Origin: Bradyrhizobium sp. KBS0727
Lineage (GTDB): Bacteria > Pseudomonadota > Alphaproteobacteria > Rhizobiales > Xanthobacteraceae
Reading direction: 5' to 3'
DNA length: 64,000 nucleotides
NCBI RefSeq assembly: GCF_005937885.2
Contig: NZ_CP042176.1
Location: 1,421,501 to 1,485,500 of the forward strand
The notes under the pieces are model-generated. The model saw only the letters and a program-made list of their open reading frames with translations. It did no database searches and was not told the origin of the DNA. The position numbers and the translations under genes were made by a program. Below, piece by piece: positions 27,098 to 35,061 of the stretch; within the stretch, counting starts at the first letter, position 1; the number at the start of each line of letters is the position of its first letter.

Positions 27098-28597
27098 TCA
27101 GGGCTGCAGCTTTTCAGCCGCGAGCGTGCGCAGCGCGTTGCGATCCAGCTTATTGGTGGAGGCCAGGGGCAGGCTATCGAGAAACCAGACCGAGCGCGGA
27201 TGCTGGTAGGCCGGAGCGTTCTCGAGCGCATAGGCCTTCAGGCTCTTTTCGGAGATGTCGCTGCCCTCGCGCGCTACGACGAACGCCACCGGCTTCGCGC
27301 CCTTGAGATCGTCCGGAACCGGTACGACACAGGCGTTGATCACGGCGGGATGGGTTTCCAGCATCTTCTCCACTTCGCCCGGGAAGATATTCTCGCCGCC
27401 GCTGACGAACATGTCGTCGGTTCGCCCGACAAAGAAGTGGAAGCCGTTTTCGTCACGACGGAACACGTCGCCGGTGATGTAGAAACCATCCTCGGTAATC
27501 GGGGGCTTGAGGTCCGGACGGTTGTGATAGCCGTTCATGATCGCGGGGCATTTGAGTTCGAGGACGCCGACCTCAGACGGATTGCCGCTCTCGTCGATCA
27601 ACCGGACCTGCACCTTCCGATGCGGATAGCCAACCGACATCTCCGGCTGCGGCAATCCTGCCGGATGCGGGCCGAACACGACCGGGCCGCCTTCGGTCGT
27701 GCCGTAAGCGTTGGTGATCGCCGCATGCGGCATCGCCTGGTGAATCGACTCCAGCAGGCTATGGCTGACAGGCGCCGATCCCATCCGCAGGAATTCGACG
27801 CTGGACAGATCCGTCGCGGCCAGCCGGGGCTTGTCGTTCAGCATCATGGCGATCATCGGCGGCACCGCCGTCAGCCAGGTGCAGCGATAGGTCGCGATCG
27901 CGTCGAGATAGGCCTTGGTGGTAAACTGCGGCAACAGGACGATGGTGGCATAGCTGGCGCAGGCGAGCTGGCTCATCGCCAGCGCGTTCATGTGATAGAG
28001 CGGCGCGGCGACCAGGTAGCGATGACGCGACAGGTCCGGGCCGGCGGTTCGCTGTTCGACGACCCAGATATGGCTCTGGTGCGAGAGCACGACGCCCTTG
28101 GGGCGGCCGGTCGAGCCCGAGGTGTAGAGGTACATCGCCGGCTCGCGGGGCAACGCCGCGACGGCCTCGAACGGCCCCGGCTCCAGGAAATCCGGAAAGC
28201 CGATGCCGTCGCCGTCAAATCCGATGCGCGGCAGATCAGGGGGGGCGTCGCCGAAACGCGCGGTATCGCAAAACACCAGCTTGGCGCCGGAATCCCGAAT
28301 GATGTAATCGATCGTCGACGCCGGAAACTTGAAGTTGACCGGGACGGCGACGAATCCGGCGCGCATCGCGCCATATACCGTGGTGAGATATTCGAAACGA
28401 TTGGCCGACAACACGGCCACCCGATCGCCCCGCACCAGACCCAGCCTGGTCAAGGCGCGGGCGACCGCGTTGGCCTGTTCCTCGAAATCGCGGTAGCTGA
28501 AAGAGCGCTCGCTGCCGGTGCTCAGATCAATGACCGCGGCCTTTTCGAGATCGCGGTCGACAGGAGTAAGTGATCCGAGATTTGCGAACGCTTGCAT
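27098..28597 (-). CDS. AMP-dependent acyl/aryl-CoA ligase
   Basis: The protein activates a carboxylic acid to its CoA thioester through an AMP intermediate. Motifs are the P-loop-like YLYTSGSTGRPKGV (about residue 158), the A5-type TNAYGTTEGGP, the hinge FYITGDVFRRDENGFHFFVGRTDDMFVSGGENIFPGEVEKML, and the C-terminal catalytic lysine in STNKLDRNAL. A GTG at 28609 is in frame, but ATG 28597 has GGAG 7 nt upstream and is used, giving 500 residues. In this setting (UbiD, PaaI thioesterase, flavin hydroxylases) an aromatic acid such as a hydroxybenzoate is the likely substrate. Confidence 0.88.
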   Translation of the reverse strand: MQAFANLGSLTPVDRDLEKAAVIDLSTGSERSFSYRDFEEQANAVARALTRLGLVRGDRVAVLSANRFEYLTTVYGAMRAGFVAVPVNFKFPASTIDYIIRDSGAKLVFCDTARFGDAPPDLPRIGFDGDGIGFPDFLEPGPFEAVAALPREPAMYLYTSGSTGRPKGVVLSHQSHIWVVEQRTAGPDLSRHRYLVAAPLYHMNALAMSQLACASYATIVLLPQFTTKAYLDAIATYRCTWLTAVPPMIAMMLNDKPRLAATDLSSVEFLRMGSAPVSHSLLESIHQAMPHAAITNAYGTTEGGPVVFGPHPAGLPQPEMSVGYPHRKVQVRLIDESGNPSEVGVLELKCPAIMNGYHNRPDLKPPITEDGFYITGDVFRRDENGFHFFVGRTDDMFVSGGENIFPGEVEKMLETHPAVINACVVPVPDDLKGAKPVAFVVAREGSDISEKSLKAYALENAPAYQHPRSVWFLDSLPLASTNKLDRNALRTLAAEKLQP

Positions 28598-28618
28598 TTC
28601 AAACTCCACAACTTTGCA

Positions 28619-29035
28619 TCAAGCGGGCGGCGCCGTCAGATAGGTGCCCCGTCCGCTGGCCAGCAACCGATTATCCTGATCGAACACTTCGGCTTCGGCG
28701 ACGGAAAATTGCCGGCCGAAATGAATGATCTTACCTTTGGCCGTGAGCAGGCCCGGCATCGCGGCACGATGATAGTCCACGCGCAGGTCGATGGTGGGGA
28801 CGCCTCGTCCGGTCTTCGAGACCATAGCCCAGTCGGCGGTCAAGTCGACGAGCGTGGCAAGGATGCCGCCATGCGTATAACGTCGATCCGGATTGACGAC
28901 CCATTCCTCGCGCCACGTCGCGGTCAGCTCAATGGAGCCTTCGCCGACCGCGACGATATTCAACCCCAGCCATTGGTGGAAGGGGCCGCGCGATATCAAC
29001 TTTTGGACGTCTTCGACACTCGGCACTTCGCTCAT
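28619..29035 (-). CDS. PaaI-type hotdog thioesterase
   Basis: This small thioesterase hydrolyses CoA esters, in relatives often hydroxyphenylacetyl- or hydroxybenzoyl-CoA. The 138-residue hotdog fold is recognised by YTHGGILATLVDLTADWAM, which carries the catalytic Asp region, and by VPTIDLRVDYHRAAMPG and KGKIIHFGRQFSVAEAEVFD. It sits 21 bp upstream of the CoA ligase on the same transcript. A hydroxylated aryl-CoA made in this pathway could be released by it. Confidence 0.88.
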   Translation of the reverse strand: MSEVPSVEDVQKLISRGPFHQWLGLNIVAVGEGSIELTATWREEWVVNPDRRYTHGGILATLVDLTADWAMVSKTGRGVPTIDLRVDYHRAAMPGLLTAKGKIIHFGRQFSVAEAEVFDQDNRLLASGRGTYLTAPPA

Positions 29036-29149
29036 CGACGTATCCTTTTCCTTTGTAGTTTAGAGATTTCCCGCGCAAATCCGGATGGCAGCACCGGGGC
29101 GGGAAGCGCGGTGCGCTTCCCGCATCATGTCGCGTCAGCAAGCCGCGAG

Positions 29150-30163
29150 TTACGGAACGATCACGACCTTGCCGATGACTTCGCGGTCCTTGATCAGGCG
29201 GAGGCCTTCGGCGGCCTGATCGAGCGTCAGGACCTCGTCGATCAGCGGCTTGATCTGCTTCTTGGCGATCATATCCATGAGACTGGTCAAGTTGTCCTGA
29301 TAGAAGCTGTTGGAGCCGATGACCTTGAGTTCGAAGCTCCAGATGTAACGGAGATCTTCCTTCGGGTCGTATCCCGCGGTCGCGCCGCAGACCAACAGGC
29401 TTCCGCCGCGCTTCAGGCAGCGCAGCGACGGCACCCAGGTGTCTCCGCCAGTAAAGTTGATGACGACATCGACGCCGCCCTCGTTGGTGCGGCGCTGTGG
29501 CTTGCCGTATTTTTCCACAGCCCATTTCGAGAAATCGACTTCCTTATAGTTTATCGCCTCGTCTGCGCCGATCGACTTGAGCTTTTCCATCTTCTCCGCG
29601 CTGCTCGCGCAGGCGATGACCTCAGCGCCAAGCAGCTTGCACAATACAACGCAGGCAGTACCGACGCCGCCGCTCGCACCCAGGATGACAACGCGGTCGC
29701 CCTTGCGAATGGTCTTGTGCGTGATCAGCATGCGGTGGGCGGTGCCATAGGCCACCGGCAACGACGCTGCCTCTTCGAAGGTGATGCCGTCGGGCATTGC
29801 GATCAACTGATCGGCTTCAACAAGGCAATATTCCGCCATTCCGCCGTCGAGCATCTCGCCCATCAGGCCCTTTTTCTTGTTCAGGGGATTAACCAGAACG
29901 CGGGCGCCGGCCTTCCAGCCGGTGACCCCTTCGCCGACTTCAACGATCTCGCCGGCCATATCCAGACCGATGACCACGGGCAGCGGAACCTTGATGCCCG
30001 GCATGCCCTGGACGGTGAAGACGTCGTGATAGTTGAAGGACGATGCACGGACACGGATCACGACCGCCCCGGCTGTTGCTTTCGGCTTGGGGTGGTCGAG
30101 CACAACCAGGTTTTCCAACCCACCATGCTGGCGCAGGACCAGCGCCTTCATCGTTTCTGACAT
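29150..30163 (-). CDS. MDR-family NAD(P)H quinone-oxidoreductase-like enzyme
   Basis: This is a medium-chain dehydrogenase/reductase of the quinone reductase / acryloyl-CoA-reductase-like branch. It has MKALVLRQHGGLENLVV, the segment LPVVIGLDMAGEIVEVGEGVTGWKAGARV and the nucleotide-binding VVILGASGGVGTACVVLCKLLGAEVIACASS (about residue 168). The structural-zinc cysteine cluster of true alcohol dehydrogenases is absent. The ATG at 30163 has AAGGA upstream; a longer reading to 30298 is not supported. 337 residues. It is the first gene of the minus-strand operon. Confidence 0.85.
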   Translation of the reverse strand: MSETMKALVLRQHGGLENLVVLDHPKPKATAGAVVIRVRASSFNYHDVFTVQGMPGIKVPLPVVIGLDMAGEIVEVGEGVTGWKAGARVLVNPLNKKKGLMGEMLDGGMAEYCLVEADQLIAMPDGITFEEAASLPVAYGTAHRMLITHKTIRKGDRVVILGASGGVGTACVVLCKLLGAEVIACASSAEKMEKLKSIGADEAINYKEVDFSKWAVEKYGKPQRRTNEGGVDVVINFTGGDTWVPSLRCLKRGGSLLVCGATAGYDPKEDLRYIWSFELKVIGSNSFYQDNLTSLMDMIAKKQIKPLIDEVLTLDQAAEGLRLIKDREVIGKVVIVP

Positions 30164-30451
30164 TCCTTGTTTTTCCTCGTTCAGGTTAACGGCCCAGCGC
30201 CATTCGCGGGGCTCCGATGCAAGCGTTTGATCGGATCCGGATATCCGCTGCACCCTTTTGTGATTTACTTCCGCAGGCAACGAGAAGCGACGCGGCAAAT
30301 GCTGCCCTGACCGTAAATGCGATGGTCATGCAATTTTGCTCATTCCATTCAAAATATCAAGATACTTTCTTCCGATTGGTATTATTTGAGAAAGCACTTG
30401 CGCAACTATCGCTAATTGAGCAATACTGTACCTCTCACAGAGAGAGTAGCC
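30164..30451. promoter_or_regulatory. Divergent control region between MDR and dioxygenase operons
   Basis: The 288-bp AT-rich gap separates two outward-facing catabolic operons. It contains a perfect palindrome TTGCGCAA (30398-30405). A distant inverted pair, TTGCTCA (30336-30342) and TGAGCAA (30417-30423), may mark binding of the nearby Lrp-type regulator (31697). Confidence 0.5.
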
Positions 30452-31609
30452 ATGCCCTATTTTATGCAAGTTGGCGATGTGCCGAGAAAGCGCTTTTCGC
30501 GTTTCGAAAAGACGGATGGAAGCTTCTATGCTGCCGAAGTGATGGGGGAGGATGGGTTTTCCTCCGACATGTCATTGCTTTATCACAAGGAGGCGCCGAC
30601 CGGTGTTCTCTCCTATGAGAAGGCCAATTATCGGGCGCCGGAGCTGTACGACAACGATCCGCTGATTCCTCGCCTCTACCGGACCTCGGGACTGGCCGTG
30701 TCCGGCAATACGCTGACGGCCCGTACCGCGATCTGCGGAAACGAGGATGTCATGGTGTCGTTCGTGGTGGCGGACACCACGTCGCCGCTCTATCGCAATG
30801 CCATCGCCGACGAGCTGTATTTCGTGCACGAAGGCAGTGCCACGATGGAGAGCATTTTCGGCTCGCTGCCCGTCGAAAAGGGCGACTACGTGCTTATTCC
30901 CAAGGGCACGACCCATCGTTTCGTGCCCAGCAGCAACCTGCGCGCACTGGTTTTCGAGGTCGCCGGCCATGTGCGGCCGCCGGACCATTATCTGACGAAG
31001 TATGGGCAATACTCGCAGATGGCGCCGTACTCGGAAATGGACCTGAAGCGGCCCACCGGCCCGCTGCTGCTCGAAGGCGAAAACGTCGAAGTCATGGTGC
31101 GCACCCGGCAGGGAATGACGCGCTACGTCTATCAGACCCATCCGTTTGACGTGATCGGCTGGTTCGGTTGCAACTACCCCTACGTCTTCAATGTCCGGGA
31201 TTTCTCGCCCATCACGGGCAGCTTTCACCGGCCGCCGCCGTCGGCGCAGGTGTTCGAGGCCACCAACCTGGTGTTCTGCAACTTTGTGCCGCGCATGCTC
31301 GACTACGATCCGCGCGCGATGCCGATTCCGTCGTTCCATTCGAATGTCGACTCCGAAGAAGTGCTGTTCTACGACGAGGGCAACTTCGCCACGCGTAAGG
31401 GCGGCGTCGAGCGCGGGGCGATCTCCCTGCATCCGTCCGGCCATACGCACGGTCCGCATCCAGCCGCCCTGAAGAATGTCGGCGCCCGGGTCGGTCAGCG
31501 TTCCGAGGAATGCGTCATCATGCTCGATACGTTCCGGCCGCTGCGGCTCGCCAAGGAATCGGCCAAGCTCGAGGTGCCGGACTACGTGATGTCCTGGACG
31601 CGGCCATAA
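30452..31609 (+). CDS. Homogentisate 1,2-dioxygenase-family protein
   Basis: Homogentisate dioxygenase opens a 2,5-dihydroxyphenyl ring with Fe(II). The iron triad known in the human enzyme (H335, E341, H371) is matched in PSFHSNVDSEE (H296, E302) with the same six-residue spacing, and in HTHGPH (H333). The cupin-like parts NEDVMVSFVVADTTSPLYRNAIADELYFVHEGSATMES and DYVLIPKGTTHRF are present. At 385 residues it is shorter than typical HmgA (about 430-450), so its substrate may differ. It is the first gene of the plus-strand operon. An upstream TTG is possible, but ATG 30452 gives the best start. Confidence 0.85.
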   Translation: MPYFMQVGDVPRKRFSRFEKTDGSFYAAEVMGEDGFSSDMSLLYHKEAPTGVLSYEKANYRAPELYDNDPLIPRLYRTSGLAVSGNTLTARTAICGNEDVMVSFVVADTTSPLYRNAIADELYFVHEGSATMESIFGSLPVEKGDYVLIPKGTTHRFVPSSNLRALVFEVAGHVRPPDHYLTKYGQYSQMAPYSEMDLKRPTGPLLLEGENVEVMVRTRQGMTRYVYQTHPFDVIGWFGCNYPYVFNVRDFSPITGSFHRPPPSAQVFEATNLVFCNFVPRMLDYDPRAMPIPSFHSNVDSEEVLFYDEGNFATRKGGVERGAISLHPSGHTHGPHPAALKNVGARVGQRSEECVIMLDTFRPLRLAKESAKLEVPDYVMSWTRP

Positions 31610-31696
31610 ACCACGGAGTGCAGCCCCGCTGTATATAACGGAGAAGTTCTGTGGTAGCAGACTACTTCATTCGATTTTGGATAGCGGGAATTTCGC

Positions 31697-32200
31697 ATGG
31701 ATGATGTCGACTTTGCCCTTCTGCAGATCCTGCAAGAGGACGCGACCGTAAAGGTTGCCGAAATTGCCCAGCAGGTCGGTCTTTCTCCGACCCCCTGCTG
31801 GCGGCGTATTCAGAAGCTTGACGAGGAGGGCATTATTCGCAAGCGCGTCGCCCTGCTGGATCCCAACAAGCTGAACGTTGGCGTGACCGTCTTCATCGCC
31901 ATTCGCACAAACCGGCATAATGCGGCGTGGGTTAAGAAGTTTTCCGCCATCATCAACACGATTCCGGAAATCGTCGAATTCTACAGGATGAGCGGTGACG
32001 TCGATTACCTGCTGCGCGCCGTCGTTCCGGATATCGCCGGCTATGATGCGGTCTATAAAAGGCTGATTGAAAAGATCGAACTTGACGACGTAAGTTCGAG
32101 CTTTGCCATGGAGCAGATCAAGTTCACGACGGCCTTGCCGCTGCAGTTTGCCATGCGCAGCGAAGCGGCCTCACGCGGCGAGAAGGATAGCAAGTCTTGA
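31697..32200 (+). CDS. Lrp/AsnC-family regulator of the aromatic operon
   Basis: The 167-residue regulator has a winged helix (MDDVDFALLQILQEDATVKVAEIAQQVGLSPTPCWRRIQKLDEEGIIRKRVALLD) and an AsnC ligand domain (VTVFIAIRTNRHNAAWVKKFSAIINTIPEIVEFYRMSGDVDYLLRAVVPDIAGYDAVYKRL). Placed inside the operon, overlapping the next gene by 4 nt, it probably controls the surrounding dioxygenase genes in response to a pathway intermediate. Confidence 0.9.
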   Translation: MDDVDFALLQILQEDATVKVAEIAQQVGLSPTPCWRRIQKLDEEGIIRKRVALLDPNKLNVGVTVFIAIRTNRHNAAWVKKFSAIINTIPEIVEFYRMSGDVDYLLRAVVPDIAGYDAVYKRLIEKIELDDVSSSFAMEQIKFTTALPLQFAMRSEAASRGEKDSKS

Positions 32201-33234
32201 CAGAGAAGAACGAGGACGGCGCGTTGGCCGCTTTCAACGCGCGCGTCGCCGAAGATCACCTCGTAGGAAATTGGGTTGTGGAACCCTTCCTCGCGACGCT
32301 CGGTGACGGTCCGAAGCCGGCTTCCGCGCCGCATCTCTGGGACTGGCAAACGGTTCGGAATCATCTGCTCGAGACGTTCTCGGTATTGCCCGAAACCGAA
32401 GGCGCGCGGCGCGTGCTGACGTTCCTCAATCCCGCGCTGCCGCGCGGTACGACACACACCTTGTCGTCAGGTATTCAGCTGATAGGTCCTGGCGAGATTG
32501 CAACCGCGCACAGTCATTCGATGAACGCGCTGCGCTTCGTGATCGAGGGCGACTCCAAACTCGAAACCGTCGTCAACGGCATTCCGTGTCCGATGGAGAA
32601 TTACGATCTGATCCTGACGCCTTCCTACAGCTTGCATGACCACTACAACGGATCGGACGGCAACGTATCCTGGCTCGACGTTCTCGATGTCACGCTGTAT
32701 TCGCGGCTGAACCAGATGTTCTTCAGCCCGCACGAGGAGCCGCGCCAGGCCCATCGCAACGTGCTGCTGGGCAACGGTCCGGCATGGTTGCGTCCGCGTT
32801 GGGGCGATGCGCAGGATTGGCCGCAATATCGTTTCCCCTGGTCGGAAACCTATCCGCTGCTGAAACAGCTGGCGAGCCAGGGGCCGGGATCGCCGACCGA
32901 CGGCGTCATGCTGGAATACACCAGCCCCCTGACCGGCGGATCGCTGTTCCCGACCATGAGCTGCACGTTGCAATGGCTGCATCCGAAGCAAACGACCCGC
33001 CGCTATCGTCGGACCTCCAGCAGCATCTACTTCGCCATTCAAGGCAACGGCACCCTGAGCGTCGATGGCCGGGAGCTTGCGTGGGGACCGCACGATACGT
33101 TCGCACTGCCCAATTGGGCCTGGCATCGCTTTACCAACACGTCGGCCACGGAACCTACCATCCTGTTCGGCGTCCATGACGAGCCGGCTATTCGCGCGCT
33201 CTCCATGTATCGTGACGAGGTCGCAGAGAGCTGA
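32197..33234 (+). CDS. Gentisate 1,2-dioxygenase-like bicupin
   Basis: Gentisate dioxygenases cleave 2,5-dihydroxybenzoate between the carboxyl and hydroxyl carbons using Fe(II). The N-terminal cupin holds the iron ligands H105 and H107 in GEIATAHSHSMNALRFVIEG, positions equal to those of known gentisate dioxygenases, and a third histidine in SYSLHDHYN (H147 or H149). A second cupin (TRRYRRTSSSIYFAIQGNGTLSVDGRELAWGPHDTFALPNWAWHRF) is present. 345 residues, normal length. The start is a TTG at 32197, overlapping the previous stop, with AAGGA upstream. Confidence 0.88.
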   Translation: MTEKNEDGALAAFNARVAEDHLVGNWVVEPFLATLGDGPKPASAPHLWDWQTVRNHLLETFSVLPETEGARRVLTFLNPALPRGTTHTLSSGIQLIGPGEIATAHSHSMNALRFVIEGDSKLETVVNGIPCPMENYDLILTPSYSLHDHYNGSDGNVSWLDVLDVTLYSRLNQMFFSPHEEPRQAHRNVLLGNGPAWLRPRWGDAQDWPQYRFPWSETYPLLKQLASQGPGSPTDGVMLEYTSPLTGGSLFPTMSCTLQWLHPKQTTRRYRRTSSSIYFAIQGNGTLSVDGRELAWGPHDTFALPNWAWHRFTNTSATEPTILFGVHDEPAIRALSMYRDEVAES

Positions 33235-33368
33235 TCGCCAGTCAGGCCGGCCGGCAAAGCGCGCAGCGGCCGATACGTTGTGCATGGCGGGTCTGGTGCG
33301 TTCCGATCGCGAACGCGACGGCACCGGGTGTTTGGTCTGACATTATCCGCAACAACAAGGTTGAGACG

Positions 33369-34223
33369 ATGCGTATCTGCAGATTTGATGGCGACCGGAT
33401 CGGCGTCGTGAAGGGCGACAAGGTCCACGACGTAACCGATTGCCTCGATCGGCTGCCGCCGTTGCGCTATCCGTACCCGCTGGAAGACCAGCTCATCGTG
33501 CACCTCGAAAAGCTGATGCCGCTTTTTGCGGCGAAGGCCGCCGTTGCCCCAGGTCTCGATCTTGCCGAGGTAAAGCTCGAGAACCCGGTTGCCAACGCAA
33601 GCAAAGTCATCGGCACGCCGTCCAACTACAAGAAGCACGTCGAAGAGGCCGGCCGCGATCCGATGATCAGCCAGGGACGACCGCGACAGACGCTCAAGGA
33701 GGCGGGGTTTTTCCTCAAGGCGAATACCTCGCTGTGCGGAGCCGGAGATTCACTCGTGGTCCACTTCCCGGATCGCCGGACCGATCACGAACTCGAGCTT
33801 GCCGCCGTGATCGGCCGCAAGGCTAAGAATATCACCGAGGCCGAAGCCCTGGATTATGTGGCCGGCTATGCGATTGGTCTCGACATGACACTGCGCGGAG
33901 GCGAGGACCGAAGCTTGCGCAAGTCGGTCGATACCTACTCGATCGTCGGTCCATGGCTTGTCACCCGCGACGAGATTGCCGACCCGGATAATCTCGACAT
34001 GACGTTGTGGGTGAACGGCGAGACACGGCAATCCTCGAACACCAGGCACATGATCTATAATGTGGCACAGCAGGTCGCGATCGCCTCGACATTCTATACT
34101 TTGCTGCCAGGCGACATTATCATGACCGGCACTCCGGAAGGTGTCGGACCGGTCAAGGCCGGCGAACGCATGCGCGCCAGCATCGAGACGATCGGCTCCA
34201 TGGAAATTCTGGCGCGCGACTAG
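33369..34223 (+). CDS. Fumarylacetoacetate hydrolase-family protein
   Basis: FAH-family enzymes split the product of ring cleavage, for example fumarylpyruvate after gentisate dioxygenase or fumarylacetoacetate after homogentisate dioxygenase. The catalytic-core motifs ASKVIGTPSNYKKHVEEA, HELELAAVIGRKAKNI, VAGYAIGLDMTLR and the end motif LLPGDIIMTGTPEGVGPVKAGE are all visible. 284 residues. It lies 134 bp after the bicupin, as expected for a ring-cleavage product hydrolase, with the ABC permease 15 bp downstream. Confidence 0.92.
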   Translation: MRICRFDGDRIGVVKGDKVHDVTDCLDRLPPLRYPYPLEDQLIVHLEKLMPLFAAKAAVAPGLDLAEVKLENPVANASKVIGTPSNYKKHVEEAGRDPMISQGRPRQTLKEAGFFLKANTSLCGAGDSLVVHFPDRRTDHELELAAVIGRKAKNITEAEALDYVAGYAIGLDMTLRGGEDRSLRKSVDTYSIVGPWLVTRDEIADPDNLDMTLWVNGETRQSSNTRHMIYNVAQQVAIASTFYTLLPGDIIMTGTPEGVGPVKAGERMRASIETIGSMEILARD

Positions 34224-34238
34224 TCGAAAGGCGGCGAC

Positions 34239-35030
34239 ATGGCTTCCATCGCTAAAGAGGCAAAGCGTCCGCCGCGGCGGGCAACGGCATCGGAATGGCG
34301 CGGCATCGTCGTCGTGGTCGCGCTCCTCGTCGTCTGGGAATTGACAGCGCAGTGGATGCAGTCGCTGTTCGTTCCGACCCTGGCGCAGATCGGCCGCGCG
34401 GCGGTTCAGCTCTCCGCCAGCGGCGATCTGGCACTGCATGTCGAAGCAACCCTCGGACGCGTCCTCGTCGGATTTATGTTCGGCACCGCGGCGGGGCTGA
34501 TTGTCGGGCTGCTGCTGGGCGTATCGGTCTGGGTGAAGCGCCTGACCGACTCAGGATTGACGCTGCTGCGCCACATCCCGATCTTCGGCCTCATCCCGTT
34601 GGTTACCCTCTGGTTCGGTACCCAGGATCTGGCGAAGATCGTGCTGATCGCCACCGCAGCCTTCTTTCCGACCATGCTGCAGACACAAGAGGGCATCCGC
34701 ACCGTGCCGGCGAAATACCTGGAATTGGCGGCCGCGCTGACCTTCAGCCGCTGGCAGACCTTCCTGCGCGTTCTGTTGCCGGCGGCATTGCCGTTCATCC
34801 TGACAGGCGTGCGGCACGCGATTGCCTTCGCGTGGATATCGGGTGTCGGCGGAGAATTGTTCATGAACACCGGCGCCGGACTGGGCAGTCTCCTCACTGC
34901 AGCGCGGATCGAGACCCGGATGGACTATATTCTGCTCGGCATCATGATCGTCGCCGTCATCGGCTATGCGATGACCCGGGGGGCCGTTGCCGTGGAGAAC
35001 CGCATCATGACCTGGCCCGCGCCGCGCTGA
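34239..35030 (+). CDS. Orphan ABC transporter permease (TauC/SsuC type)
   Basis: The 263-residue membrane subunit has about six helices and the EAA loop KYLELAAALTFSRWQTFLRVLLPAALPFILTGVRHAIAFAWIS. No ATPase or binding protein accompanies it. The nearest complete set (36801-39492) already contains its own permease. It may pair with that ATPase as a heteromeric channel, or use a distant ATPase. AAAGGCGGC precedes the ATG. Confidence 0.88.
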   Translation: MASIAKEAKRPPRRATASEWRGIVVVVALLVVWELTAQWMQSLFVPTLAQIGRAAVQLSASGDLALHVEATLGRVLVGFMFGTAAGLIVGLLLGVSVWVKRLTDSGLTLLRHIPIFGLIPLVTLWFGTQDLAKIVLIATAAFFPTMLQTQEGIRTVPAKYLELAAALTFSRWQTFLRVLLPAALPFILTGVRHAIAFAWISGVGGELFMNTGAGLGSLLTAARIETRMDYILLGIMIVAVIGYAMTRGAVAVENRIMTWPAPR

Positions 35031-35061
35031 ACCGGCGGGGCAGGGCGCGCCGGGTTCGGCG

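Noticed and set aside
25510..28573. Two long plus-strand frames opposite UbiD and the CoA ligase
   Set aside because: Antisense shadows; the minus-strand proteins have complete catalytic motifs.
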